Counted from the first letter of the stretch, positions 42,001 to 51,910 are shown. The stretch is 64,000 bases of DNA from Megalonaias nervosa (GCA_016617855.1 JAECUM010011166.1:42441-106440), one strand, 5' to 3'. The notes: generated by a model from the letters alone, not told the origin. A program made the numbers and translations.

Positions 42001-42869
42001 TTGTCTACATTTTGAAGATGACTCCGTGCAAAATATTACCTTTCAACTATTTCTTTTTTAAGGCAGCTTTTATCTTTATACTTTTTTTTCAAACTAACGA
42101 ATTTGGGGGCTGTATAAAGTTAAGATTTCTGGTAAAGTTGTTGAGTTGTCTTTTCTGGGAGGGTAAGAAAACTATCAGTTCATTACTTATATTCGTTTTA
42201 ATTTTATATACATGTCTTGTATCCTACGACCGACCAGTCTAAATGTATTCAAGATTATTTTTTCGCGAGACCAAAACTTGATTGCATCAATTCTAGGCTA
42301 TATTTAAAACTACTTATCTAATATCAGTTTATTTTCGATAAATACCGTATAGAATATTTTCGCGAGGTTAAAGAAGAAGATCGTTTTAAACTATCCATAA
42401 CTCTTGACAGTTTGAAGTCTCCTGTTTGAAGGGAAAGGAAAACAAAATAGAAACATTCTAAAGACATTTAACAGAATGAAAAGAAGAATAAAGGATGGTT
42501 AGGTGGTTTTAACGACATTATTAATCCAACACTCATGCCGAGGAAATAGGTGTAAAGTATTTGTCCCAAGAACACAATGAGACATTCGATCTGAACTGAC
42601 AGAAGGCAGATCTCAAACCCACTACCTTCAAATTTCAAGGCTGATGCTCTATGTTGTGAACTGAAAATTAGAACGTATGCCAGGATTCTTACCTGAAAGT
42701 AATTTGTAACATAAACCTTTACTGGTTTCGAGAATGCCAGTGGTGAAACTAAAAATTTCCCCTCTACTATCGAAAGCCACGCCATTGTGTGACCATCGAT
42801 ACATTTCATCCACACACTCTAAAACCACTCTAGATACGGCCAGTCCATCGGCAATTACAAATAAACAAG

Positions 42870-43020
42870 AACGCACTTTTCCTGTGACTTTGTCTAGCCA
42901 TGAAGATTCTGAAAGTCGATTCCATGCTTTATTACCTGTCAGAAATGAAAAATGTGCCAGCCTTACGCAAAAATACAATTGGGCAACAATAAAACGGTGG
43001 ATTTCGTTTGGTAGAAACAT
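42870..43020 (+). other. Exon-like segment, duplicated at 43690 (unknown)
   Basis: The plus-strand open segment aligns at its end with a second segment about 800 bp away: GCAAAATACAATTGGGC-like DNA encoding a conserved IKxWIS stretch in both. Not recognised as any domain. It may be a remnant of a tandemly duplicated gene or of a transposon. The minus strand is also open here, so coding strand is uncertain. Confidence 0.3.
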
Positions 43021-43194
43021 TTCCTCTACGGTTGTAGAACAAAGATTACAGTAACCACTTAATTCAATCTTGTGCGATTTTGCAAGGACCCAACTTATAA
43101 TAGATGTGATTTTTTTGTGATGTGTTTTTTCAGTTTCATTCTTATTCTGGAAAATACCCCCAAAACGTAAGTTTCTGTATGTTTTAATTTGTTT

Positions 43195-43318
43195 TCGTGT
43201 CTAAAGTATAAATAAGATATCCACATAAACACGTGATTATGAAGTCTCTCTATCAGTCTCTCTATCACAGACACCCACCCTCTCTATGTTAAAATATTTC
43301 TCTCTCTCTCTCTCGATC
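43195..43318. repeat. Duplicated block ending in a CT microsatellite, copy 1
   Basis: Shares AATAAGATATCCAC, GAAGTCTCTCTATC and CAGACACCCACCC with 43866-43992. Ends in a CT tract and a GATC repeat. Confidence 0.7.
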
Positions 43319-43499
43319 GATCGATCGATTGATGGATCGCTCGCTCGATTGATTGATTGATTAAAACAATATTTAAGTAAATGACGGCGACATAAGTTTT
43401 AGCTTGGCGAAAAGAAATAATAATATATCACAATAAATTAATTGTCATTAGAGCTGTGGTTTTTACTCAGAACGTTACCAGAAAAAAATATCACGGGTT

Positions 43500-43690
43500 T
43501 CAACAGTAATATTTTCCACTACGTGTCTTCAACATCTTAGGTAGAGTACGATTTGTTTTGTAACTAGTGACCTTACTTTGGATGAAAAACAGTTTGATTC
43601 TGCTACCCGATTGGTTACATAAAACTGGAAACAAACTTTTCAATTGAATTTGGCTCATTTGCTTTTAGACTGTAGCCAGAGAGATTTGCG
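43500..43690 (-). repeat. Dispersed duplicated block, inverted copy
   Basis: The minus strand aligns with 40955-41140: CTCTGGCTACAGTCTAAAAG, CAAATGAGCC, TTTCATCCAAAGT and CACTAGTTACAAA. Confidence 0.7.
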
Positions 43691-43870
43691 AAATGTTCCG
43701 TTTCGGTCAACACCTTGCATAAGCTGAAGTCAGTCAATTTACCAAAACTAACAACAGAACTGGCATATCGAAGATTTATGAGAAATGGCTGGATGAAAGA
43801 TATAGATGACACTGGAATATTTTGTGGCAAAACACAACTGGGTGACATTAAAACATGGATTTCTATTTTC
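43690..43870 (+). other. Exon-like segment, second copy (unknown)
   Basis: Open plus-strand segment of about 60 codons ending in the same IKTWIS motif as 42870-43020, followed by the second copy of the CT-ending block. Function unknown; probably decayed. Confidence 0.3.
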
Positions 43871-43949
43871 GTTAAGTATGGATAAGATATTCACACTCTC
43901 GTTTTAAAATGAAGTATCTCTCTCTTTCAGACACCCACCCGCTCCATGT

Positions 43950-43992
<43 letters not shown>
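43866..43992. repeat. Duplicated block ending in a CT microsatellite, copy 2
   Basis: Second copy of the block at 43195, ending in about 20 CT dinucleotides. Confidence 0.75.
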
Positions 43993-43995
<3 letters not shown>

Positions 43996-44516
43996 CGCAG
44001 ATCCATGCTACTATGCATCACGTCAATATACTTTTTATGTCAATATATTTATCAAGGAAAGCCTATAGTTCAGCCACTTCTTTGGAAACAACATTTGCTG
44101 CCGGCGAATTGGTTTAAACAAAAATTGCTTTCGCTAAACATACACATCATATTACAATGTTACATTTCAGTCAGTCAGACTCACCACACATAAACGTACG
44201 ACGTAATATTAATTTCATTTAGTGAGAGGACAAACTCCAGTCGATTACGTTCCCCGCGCACACACATACAAACAAAGAAACGCAAAATGTTTTACCGTTA
44301 TATTTACAGCCAGACAGATTCATCGCGTGAAAACCCGTGAAACTATCTTTAGACATTAATTGATTTTCCTTATACATTTCAAAATGGCGCCATAATGTTA
44401 AATTTTCCTTGTCGTTTTAAACTGTCTGTCCTGTTTATTATGGAAGTCCCATAAGTTGCTGATATGCCCCACTAAACCTTTTATAGCCATCACTCATCTA
44501 TACTTTTTATAGTCAT

Positions 44517-44521
44517 CACTC

Positions 44522-44567
<46 letters not shown>

Positions 44568-44579
44568 TTATCTATCTAA
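44517..44579. repeat. (TATC)n microsatellite
   Basis: About fourteen tetranucleotide copies. Confidence 0.95.
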
Positions 44580-44599
44580 GTAGTTAATGGGGATAACAT

Positions 44600-44722
44600 A
44601 ATCTCACGTAGACCTTAATGTTAAATTTGGTCGTTTGTACCACAGCCTCAAAATTTATAGCCTCACGTAGACTTCTGTGTTAAATTGAGGGGTTTGTACC
44701 GTAGCCTCAACATTTATTATGG
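44600..44722. repeat. ~60 bp direct duplication
   Basis: Two copies sharing TCACGTAGAC, TGTTAAAT and GTTTGTACC, AGCCTCAA, then TTTAT. Confidence 0.75.
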
Positions 44723-44884
44723 GGTCAATAGGAATGGAACAGGTGGGATGACGTCACGGTACTGGTAACAATGTTGCAAGTGGCTGACCTGAATACGCGT
44801 GGCTACCTAGGTACGGACAAATACAATAGAGACATAAACATAGAAACATGGTTCGAAACATAGACATATAGAACATTACAACAA

Positions 44885-44960
44885 ATTTTTTTTTTAGGCA
44901 AGAAAGAATAAATCTTTTCGAGGCATATGAAGTGGCCCTGAAAAGGGCCTTTGTTTTTTT
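44885..44960 (-). repeat. Left terminal inverted-repeat-like end of the element
   Basis: Read on the minus strand: stem-loop, AC flank, CGAAAAGA, then CTTGCCTAAAAAAAAAATTTG. The right end reads stem-loop remnant, ACCCC, AGAAAAGA, then ATTGCCAAAAAAAATTG. The match is short and diverged but the order and spacing are preserved, as expected for eroded terminal inverted repeats. Confidence 0.5.
44934..44949 (-). terminator. Histone-type 3' stem-loop of the leftmost gene
   Basis: Minus strand GGCCCT-TTTC-AGGGCC: a perfect 6 bp stem with a TTTC tetraloop, 5' flank CAAA, 3' flank AC, and a purine element CGAAAAGA 13 nt downstream. This matches the replication-dependent histone mRNA 3' end (stem-loop plus U7 histone downstream element). 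It starts 73 nt after the stop of the minus-strand gene at 45023-45211. No AATAAA signal is seen there. Confidence 0.75.
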
Positions 44961-45022
44961 TTTATGTTAACACCATTACGTTAACATAGAGGACATCTCA
45001 CTGATCTTCTCTTCCTTAAACT

Positions 45023-45211
45023 TCATCTAACTTCTGGGCCATAGATGAGGACTCGCTTCAGACAACCTTGTCTCTCCACATAGGTCCTTCTTTTCCAAAC
45101 TCTCGTCTCGGTGATCCGGATGATTCTCCATGATGATTTGACATACATGGGTAATTCCGTACGGAACAGCATCGACGATGCGAGAGTAGAGGATTCAACG
45201 TTTGTCCACAT
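45023..45211 (-). CDS. Small terminal gene of unknown function
   Basis: 62 codons, rich in Arg and Val (WKRR, LKRV). Not recognised and not a histone. The start is the first ATG about 45 nt downstream of a minus-strand TATA box (TATAAATA at 45253-45260). Another minus-strand frame over the same DNA is also long, so the reading frame may have been shifted by decay. The gene is followed by the histone-type stem-loop, and it diverges from the coiled-coil gene at 45424 across a ~210 bp promoter. Confidence 0.4.
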   Translation of the reverse strand: MWTNVESSTLASSMLFRTELPMYVKSSWRIIRITETRVWKRRTYVERQGCLKRVLIYGPEVR

Positions 45212-45423
45212 CTTGTGACGGGAACAGGTGAAGGAATGAAGTGAACAGCGTTTATTTATAGTGGAAGACCGGATCGAAACGGATTGAGATTGTTCACCAA
45301 TCCAAACAAGCGTTACAAAATTCAGCCACTGCGCGGAGTCTGTCTTCCAATCCGAAGAGAGCTACCTGTGACGTCACATTCCCTATATAGGTGTGCTAGC
45401 GTCTGTGTGCAGTTTTCTGAAAC
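45212..45423. promoter_or_regulatory. Bidirectional promoter between the two leftmost genes
   Basis: Minus-strand TATAAATA at 45253-45260 and plus-strand TATATAG at 45384-45390, with a CAGT initiator-like site at 45410 (about 27 nt later). A palindromic CRE site TGACGTCA lies at 45369-45376, just upstream of the plus-strand TATA box. Confidence 0.6.
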
Positions 45424-46056
45424 ATGACGGAAATTAAGAATGCAGTGAATTGGGGTGCACCGGCCGTGGAGACGTGAAGCGATGGTATAGCGGCGATTAC
45501 CAAAGTCAACACAGGGCTACTTCCAGAAGAGGTCGATTTCAGTTGGGATTTAGTGGATTTTCTCTCTTCTTCGCAAGAATTTGTTCCGGTACCAGCACCT
45601 TCGCCACCTTCCCCTTCTTTACCACACGTCGAGGATTTTAAACAGAGACAGAAAGAAGAATTGGAGAAATTTTCACAACAGCAGAAAGAAGCAGAACAAG
45701 CATTTCTCCTTGAACAGTAACAGCGAGAAGAAGAGGCAAGAAGGAAACGACAGGAAGAATTAGAAGCAGAGAAGAAACAAGGTTTAGAAGAGAAGGAGAA
45801 CAGTGAAAGTCAGACGGTGACGGTACTCTTAGACATTTTGGCAGAGTTAAGAAGTCTGAAACAAATGTATCAGACTTCTTTATTACGACCCAATAGAAAA
45901 AGACCTTTCCCAGCCAAACAGCCCAAACCTGTCAGTACACCTGAGATACCAGCCCTAGTGATTTCTACCCAATCATCGGCAGGAGCAGGTCCAGAAGTTG
46001 GCCTTGGCTGTGGCAAAGGCTTAAGGCAGTTAAAGCTGATTGTTTCTCGTTCCTGA
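45424..46056 (+). pseudogene. Coiled-coil protein of the element, two in-frame stops
   Basis: One reading frame of 210 codons broken only by TGA at 45475 and TAA at 45718. The middle is a Glu/Gln/Arg/Lys-rich coiled coil (EEARRKRQEELEAEKK); before it is a Pro/Ser segment, after it a basic-proline linker and a Gly-rich stretch. No catalytic motif is seen. The single frame suggests the ancestral gene was intact and died by substitutions. It has its own TATA/initiator upstream and ends 41 nt before a histone-type stem-loop. A structural or nucleoprotein role is only a guess. Confidence 0.6.
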
Positions 46057-46097
46057 GTTTTATGTTTTTTTTTTAAAAAAAAAAACAAACACACAAC

Positions 46098-46138
46098 GGT
46101 CCTTTTCAGGGCCACCCATTTCTTTCGGAAAGAGAAAG
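46098..46138 (+). terminator. Histone-type 3' stem-loop and downstream element
   Basis: GGTCCT-TTTC-AGGGCC (46098-46113): a 6 bp stem with one G-U pair and a TTTC loop, 3' flank ACCCA, then CGGAAAGAGAAAG 12 nt downstream, like the U7-binding histone downstream element. It sits 41 nt after the coiled-coil gene's stop, the usual histone spacing. Confidence 0.75.
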
Positions 46139-46394
46139 TATTCATTTTGCCTCAATCAATTAAAACTAAAAATCCCTTTTCTAACCCTATGATGTACGTG
46201 TGTGAGTGCGTGAGTGTAGTCCTTCTTTTAAAAAATCAAAACCATGAGACACTTACGTTTTTTCTGTCTGGTCTATTCTGGTACAAATTTTACAATCCAA
46301 TTCACAACACAACACTTGAAAAAAGTTCATAGACTTCTTCTGTGTCGTTTTTCTTTCACTCTCTTTTTTCTCTTTTCTTCACTTTCACAGGTTT
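46139..46394. other. Pyrimidine-rich spacer inside the element
   Basis: Between the stem-loop and the end of the minus-strand zinc-knuckle gene. The plus strand is strongly CT-rich, partly the complement of that gene's purine-rich tail. No gene is recognised. Confidence 0.5.
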
Positions 46395-46788
46395 TTACTC
46401 CTCTTCGTCCTCACTTTTTTCTCGTCTTCTTTTCTTCTCTTTCTTCTCTTTCTGGACGTGTCGGGGTTCTTCCTTTACCGAGGGCACATCTTTTTCTTCC
46501 TCCTCCTGCTCCTGTTTTTTCTTAGGGCAGTCTGAAGACCAATGTCCTTTCTCCTGACAAATGATAACAGGTATCTTGATTTTTGTCTGTTTTGAAACTG
46601 GTCTTGCTTTTTTGACGGTCTGGACATTCTGTAGCCCAATGCCCTTTCTTCTGACAGATATAGCAAGTATCTTGACTTTTATCTCGAAAGGAGGGGGGGG
46701 TGTAGTCCGTCGACTTGTCTGAAGAAAACTTTCGTATGACTCCTCGCAAAGCTCTGATCAGAAGTTCGATCTGTGTGAGTTCTTCCAT
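46395..46788 (-). pseudogene. CCHC zinc-knuckle protein, frameshifted
   Basis: The N-terminal ~85 codons contain one intact zinc knuckle (CYICQKKGHWATECP, C-x2-C-x4-H-x4-C). A second knuckle of the same kind lies about 30 residues later but in another frame, so a single indel near 46565 broke the gene. The tail after it is highly charged (runs of Glu, Lys, Arg) and ends at a TAA whose complement is at 46395-46397. CCHC knuckles bind single-stranded nucleic acid. The minus-strand TATATAAAG at 46843-46851 is its likely promoter. This gene is not part of the common Polinton core; it resembles a retroviral nucleocapsid-type or cellular CNBP-type domain. Confidence 0.7.
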
Positions 46789-46922
46789 CGTGCTGGTCGG
46801 CTTGAGAGTGAAATGAATACTGGGAGGGAAGATACTAGCCCTTTATATATACACTGGTCTGACATCAATATAAAGGTGACCATGGCGTTTCAAATGTAGT
46901 CATTTGACTTTCTGCAGTCAAG
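46789..46922. promoter_or_regulatory. Bidirectional promoter, zinc-knuckle gene / polymerase
   Basis: In 134 bp there are two opposed TATA boxes: minus-strand TATATAAAG (46843-46851) and plus-strand TATAAAG starting 46869, with a TCA at 46900-46902 about 33 nt later and the start codon at 46923. Confidence 0.65.
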
Positions 46923-47387
46923 ATGAAACGATCGCATCATTTCGTGAAAAAAGGAGAAGAAAGTAAGAGGCAGAAACGTGACTTATCGCCTTGCACAGTA
47001 GCTGAAGTCTTGGCTCAAATTCATGCCTACGATTTTGAAGATGACATGAGTGAGCCAGAATCCAGACCCAGAGATTCTACACCAAACCAAAGTCCGTCAT
47101 CACCACCAGTAAACCCTGAAAAGTATAACTACATTCGAGAAACGGACAAACGCTCCTCAAGAAAATTTAGAACCACGGCCTACACGTACACGGTGAAGTT
47201 TAAAGATTTGAAGTCCGACGTGCCGTTGGAGAAAGCAGAAGGGTTCATCACCGATGTGTGGGATTCTTTGTTAACCACACTGAAACAGCAATGTGAAGCC
47301 AAAGAAGACGATCGCTTGAGACTTTCCATTCATCACGACAATTTGAAATCCCCCGTTTGGATCGAGTTTAGCAGCCCATCAGAATGA
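46923..47387 (+). CDS. N-terminal region or upstream partner of the DNA polymerase
   Basis: 154 codons: a basic N-terminus, an acidic/Pro/Ser linker, then a folded-looking segment (YTYTVKFKDL ... RLSIHHDNLK ... PVWIEF). In related elements similar sequence forms the start of the polymerase polypeptide. Here it ends in TGA overlapping the next ATG (ATGA at 47384-47387). Either a one-base shift has split one gene, or two overlapping genes exist. The frame before the overlap is intact. Confidence 0.6.
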   Translation: MKRSHHFVKKGEESKRQKRDLSPCTVAEVLAQIHAYDFEDDMSEPESRPRDSTPNQSPSSPPVNPEKYNYIRETDKRSSRKFRTTAYTYTVKFKDLKSDVPLEKAEGFITDVWDSLLTTLKQQCEAKEDDRLRLSIHHDNLKSPVWIEFSSPSE

Positions 47388-50300
47388 CGCCTTCCAAAGT
47401 CATCGACAAGATTCAACACGTGCAACAATCCAACGACAAGTTTCACATTACCGACGGAAAAGCGACACTGTTCATGACCCACGTGTCTCTTCCCCAAGGG
47501 ACAGGACGCAAAAAGGTGTTATTGGTGGACGACCATCGCAGCATCAAGCACAGCATCGTTCAAATTAGCAACACTCAAGACCAGATGTGTTTAGTCCGAG
47601 CCATCGTGGTGGGACGAACGTATGCCGACAAGAACGACAATACAGAATGGAAAAGAGCCTGGAAAACTATTCGACAATTGGATCGAGCCAAACAACGAAG
47701 AGACGCAGAACTCCTGTTACAGCAAGCGGAGATATCCAAAGACACACCCTGCGACATTCCTGAAATGCAAAAATTGCAAGACGTCTTGGCTCCACGCTAC
47801 ACCTTGAAAGTGCACCCTCAAAAAGTGCGCGGACCTCTGTTGTTTCGAGTCAAAGATTTCAAAGACGGAAAATGCATTTACGTACATAATCACAATGAAC
47901 ATTTCGATGCCATTACCAGTATCACTGCATTCCTGGGATACGGTTATTACTGTGAGAAATGTAACTATGGCTATAACAATCGAGAGCAACACAAGCATTG
48001 TGGATGGAAATGTGAGGGCTGTCTGGCCTCTAAACACTCTCTGGACGAAGGACAAGAACGAGTACATTGCTCTGCTTGTCAGCGCACTTATGTCAGTCCG
48101 ACTTTTTACAACAACATTTGAAGATGCAAGATTCACAGCGGAAAAGTGCTTGCCAACTCCTGAGATTGTGCCCTGCTTGTGGACAAGGCGTACGTACCAA
48201 TAGTGCCAAGACTCACGTATGTTCAGGAAAGAAACGATGTCACATCTGTCGCCAAATCGTGGACTTGGAACACCAAATGCTACATTCAAAAATACCATTC
48301 CAAACATGAAGAGGAAGAAGATGACCAGAAGAAAAGCAATTTCATCTTTTTCGATTTCGAATGTATGCAAGAGACCGGCATTCACATTCCTAATTTCTGC
48401 ATGGCTCACCGAGCGTGCGAGAAGTGCATCCAAGAGCCTATCGCTATACCACGGTGATGGCTCACAATTTTTCGGGATACGATGGGCAATTTCTTCTCAG
48501 ATACTATACTGAACGAGGCACCAAACGTCCTAAAGTGACTTTGAACGGAGCCAAAATCATTTCCATGCAAGTAGGACAAGTGCAGTTTAAAAATTCGATG
48601 AGTTACTTGGCCATGCCTTTGAGTCGAATGCCTAAAACGTTTGGAATGACAGAAATGGCCAAAGGCTACTTCCCGCACTTTTTCAATACCGAAGCCAATC
48701 AACACGCCGTTCTACCCCATTTGCCCGAGGCTCACTACTACGATCCCGACAACATGCGTACCGAACAACGTGAAGCTTTTCACGCTTGGTACCAGACTCA
48801 CGCCTCGGACCCCTTCGACTTTCAGGAAGAAATGTTAAAATATTGTCGATCCGACGTGGACATTTTACGGCGTTGCTGTTGAAAATTTCGAGAACTGTTC
48901 ATGGAGCACGAAGGGATCGATCCTTTGAAAGAAGCCTGCACCATTGCCAAAGCGTGTTCCTTAGTGTACCGCTAACGATTCATGCCCGAAAACACCCTGG
49001 GTGTCATAAGCCCTCAAACGACGAATTTTGTCAAACGTCAATACTCTGTCAAAGCCCCACGTTGGCTACATTACTTGTGCAACAAGGAAGACAAATGGAT
49101 CCAACATGCCCGCAACGGAGGAGGCGAAAAGACCATCGGAACGTATTCGGTAGATGGTTTGGACTTAGAAAACCCCAAGAACGTGTACGAGTTTAACGGA
49201 TGCTTATTTCACGGATGTCCCGTCTGCTACCCTCAACGTGACACTAAAAATCAGTTTTTACAACGGACCATGGAAGACTTGTACGAGGCCACTTGTCAAC
49301 TGCGATTGAAATTAGAACAGCAAGGATACCAAGTGGTGGAAATGTGGGAACACGAGTACGATCACCGATTGAAAACCGATCCCGAGTTTAAGCGCATCGT
49401 GGAAAGTTACAAGCTGGTGGACCCTCTGAACCCGCGGGACAGTTTGTACGGAGGACGGACGAATGCCACCTGTTTGCTGTACCAAGCCGACGAGGAGAAA
49501 AGAGAAGAAATCAAATACTTGAACGTGTGTTCCTTGTATCCATATGTGTGCAAATATTGTCCCTTTTCCGCAGGGCACCCGCAATTGCTGACTGAACACA
49601 TCGACCTGGACAAGATTCGACAATACGAAGGATTAATCAAATACAAAGTCTTGCCTCCCACGAACTTGTACCATCCCGTTTTACTACATCATTGCCAAGG
49701 AAAACTGATGTTTCCCTTGTGTCGTACTTGTGGCGAAACCTGTAACCAAGACAGACCTTGTCAGCACACGCAGGAAGAACGTTCCTTGACAGGAACGTGG
49801 GTTAGCGTGGAATTGTTCAAAGCTCTGGACCTGGGATACCAACTGTTAGAAGTATACGAAATATACCACTTTCCCAAGACACAAAAATACCACAAGGGTG
49901 ACGAGACTCAGAAAGGCATTTTCGCAGACTACGTGAATGCCTTTTTGAAACTGAAACAAGAAGCCAGTGGCTATCCTTCCTGGTGCCACACTCCCGAAGC
50001 CCAAAAGAAATTCAAAGAGAAATACTGGGAGCAGGAAGGCATCACTTTAGACCACATCGAGAAAAACGAAGGAAGGTGATCGTTTGCCAAAGTGATGTTG
50101 AATTGTTTGTGGGGCAAAGTGGCACAACGACCGTGTTTACCCGAGACGGAGTATTTGACAGAACTCCCCGCTACTTCCAGATGATTCACGACAAAACCAA
50201 ATACATGAAACACGTGGACGTCGCTCGTGCGGACTTGATCTTAGTCAATTACGAAGAAGAACTGAACTTTGTAGAAGCGGACGAATTTGGAAATGTCATC

Positions 50301-50843
50301 ATTTTGGCTTACTTGACAGTCCATGCTCGCTTAAAATTGTACGAAGCGTTAGAACTGTTAGGAGATCGTGTACTGTACTTTGACATGGACAGTTGCATCT
50401 ACATCGATCGCCTGGGTCACTGTCACCCTGACATCGAAGGAGACCGTTTAGGAGCTTGGACAGATGAGCATCCCTACGACAAGATTCTAAGTTTTACTAG
50501 TGGCGGTCCTAAAAATTACGGCTACGAATACCGAGACCGACAAGAAGTACACACCGTGTGTAAAGTGAAAGGATTGACTCTCAATTATCGTACCAGTCAA
50601 GTGGTGAACTTTGGCGTATTGAACGAAGAATTGCAGTCTGGAGTGGATGGAAACTTTAAGGTGACCACCTACGAAACGCACAATATTGTACGTTTACCCA
50701 CACACCAGATCGTCGTCGGCCCTTGGAAAAAGTGTCAAATTGGGTACCAGAAGCGAGTACGACTTCCCAATCACTTGACTTTACCGTACGGACACGTCGA
50801 TATTGGCCAACATATAAAAAGCGACAACGTCCAAGACCAATAG
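47384..50843 (+). pseudogene. polB: Protein-primed family B DNA polymerase, heavily broken
   Basis: Polinton-type polymerase in pieces. An N-terminal region (ends at the stop at 48119) and a Cys/His-rich zinc section (to ~48300) precede exonuclease motif I (FDFEC, ~48350), Exo II (AHNFSGYDGQF, ~48460) and Exo III (YCRSDVDIL, ~48840). Then come motif A (SLYP, ~49530), motif B (KVMLNCLWG, ~50090) and motif C (YFDMDS, ~50385). Frame changes lie near 48115, 48295, 48420 and 50160; in-frame stops are at 48880 (TGA), 48973 (TAA) and 50077 (TGA). The spacing between Exo I and Exo II is too short, suggesting a deletion. The aspartate expected before motif A SLYP is asparagine (NVCSLYP). Motif C has Met where DTDS has Thr. 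The gene would replicate the element; this copy cannot. Confidence 0.93.
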
Positions 50844-50875
50844 TTCATTGTAACTACCAAGACCAAGCGAGAAAG

Positions 50876-51507
50876 ATGAATCCTTTCAAAGAAGCACAAA
50901 TGAAGTTCAGACAGGCACAATTCAAGTTCGGTGATTCTCAAGTGGAGTGCGATGCTGTACCTTGCGATGGAAAGGATGCCGTCGGCTGTGACCACATCGA
51001 TTCAGTACCACATCATGGGAACTTTGCTATGACTACACCTACCATGGAACGTGATGCTGTGCGTGTCAAACCTGACGGATGCGAAAGCGATGCTACTCGT
51101 CAACGTACACCTTTTCATTTTACTGGTTTTCATGGTGGGTGTCATCATTATGAAACCATGCGGCTACCACCCTACGAATGTCATCCCAAACTGAGCAAAC
51201 TCCTGCGGATTTCACCGTACCCTCATCGAAATGAACCTGTGAAAAACGAATATTCGTTCACTGTGAGATTGCCTGAATACTGCGACTTCAAACCTTCCGA
51301 GGAAAATGGCCGAAATATCTGGGAGGACCTACCACCGAAGAATTAGCCAGAGTCGGATTTGTCTACTTGGGCGAAGGGGATAAAGACAAGTGCTTCAGTT
51401 GCGGTGTGTCACTTCACGGGTGGGAACAGAAAGATTGCGCTTACCTGAAACATGCTCGATGATCTCCGGATTGTCACTACCTACCTTTAGTGACACCTCG
51501 TCATTGA
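50876..51507 (+). pseudogene. BIR-domain (inhibitor-of-apoptosis-like) protein, broken
   Basis: ATG at 50876 opens 156 codons without recognisable domain, ending at 51346. In another frame directly overlapping that end, a BIR zinc domain follows: CFSC, then exactly 16 residues to a His, then six positions to a Cys in PDC, the canonical C-x2-C-x16-H-x6-C spacing, preceded by LARVGFVYLG. A TGA at 51460 falls between the His and the last Cys, and the frame closes at 51505-51507. So there is one frameshift near 51330 plus one stop. BIR proteins bind and restrain caspases or act in signalling. Such genes occur in several large DNA viruses and are greatly expanded in molluscs, so capture from a host is the likely origin. 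No RING is seen. Confidence 0.8.
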
Positions 51508-51518
51508 AGTGGCATATC

Positions 51519-51701
51519 ATGTCGTTTAAGAAACCAGTTTGGCTAGGAGTCAAACGTTGGACAACGCCTAGACAAGTATTTACACCGCATTTAAAAAATA
51601 ATATTCAAAGATTACCAAACAAATTGCAAGAGAAGATCTACAAGGAAATTTGGCAGGGACTTGTCAGAGCAAAATCTCAACTGGTGACTAAGGAACTTTA
51701 A
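51519..51701 (+). CDS. Small protein with LPxxLxxxIY motif (F-box-like?), short paralogue
   Basis: 60 codons from the ATG at 51519. The C-terminal half (NIQRLPNKLQEKIYKEIW) matches the start of the next intact gene (NIRGLPVELRERIYREL), so the two are paralogues. LP-x2-L-x3-I is reminiscent of the first helix of F-box or viral PRANC/F-box-like domains, but is too short to be sure. Its stop is adjacent to the next ATG. Confidence 0.45.
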   Translation: MSFKKPVWLGVKRWTTPRQVFTPHLKNNIQRLPNKLQEKIYKEIWQGLVRAKSQLVTKEL

Positions 51702-51905
51702 TGTCGAGAAATTCACAAGAGGAAATTGACAAAAGTCAACAAAAAAGTCACATTTCTCTGGATGAAGTGTGCGTTCTTTCGAATATTCCGCTTTAGACCA
51801 TTTACATTAGAACATTTTAATGACATTCTTGACCGTTTCCTGGAATGGTAGTGGCCAGATATTACTCACTACATCCGTCACTTTCGCTGTAGGAGAAGTG
51901 TTTGA
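51701..51905 (+). pseudogene. Remnant of a small gene, frameshifted
   Basis: The ATG at 51701 opens 31 codons; a second plausible coding stretch (PFTLEHFNDILDRFLEW) follows in another frame with a TAG and closes at 51903-51905. Not recognised. It occupies the gap between the two LPxxL paralogues. Confidence 0.35.
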
Positions 51906-51910
51906 CTGAC

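Larger units (their letters stand above)
38721..44884. other. Non-coding region with microsatellites and diverged duplications
   Basis: Between the cadherin promoter and the viral element I see no recognisable gene. It holds microsatellites, a family C SINE, dispersed duplicated blocks and a pair of exon-like segments, all listed separately. Confidence 0.6.

Noticed and set aside
45023..45211. Histone gene upstream of the left stem-loop
   Set aside because: The translated frame has no similarity to H1, H2A, H2B, H3 or H4; only the 3' end is histone-like.
48406..48705. Minus-strand frames opposite the polymerase
   Set aside because: Shadows of the polymerase coding strand; no motif of their own.
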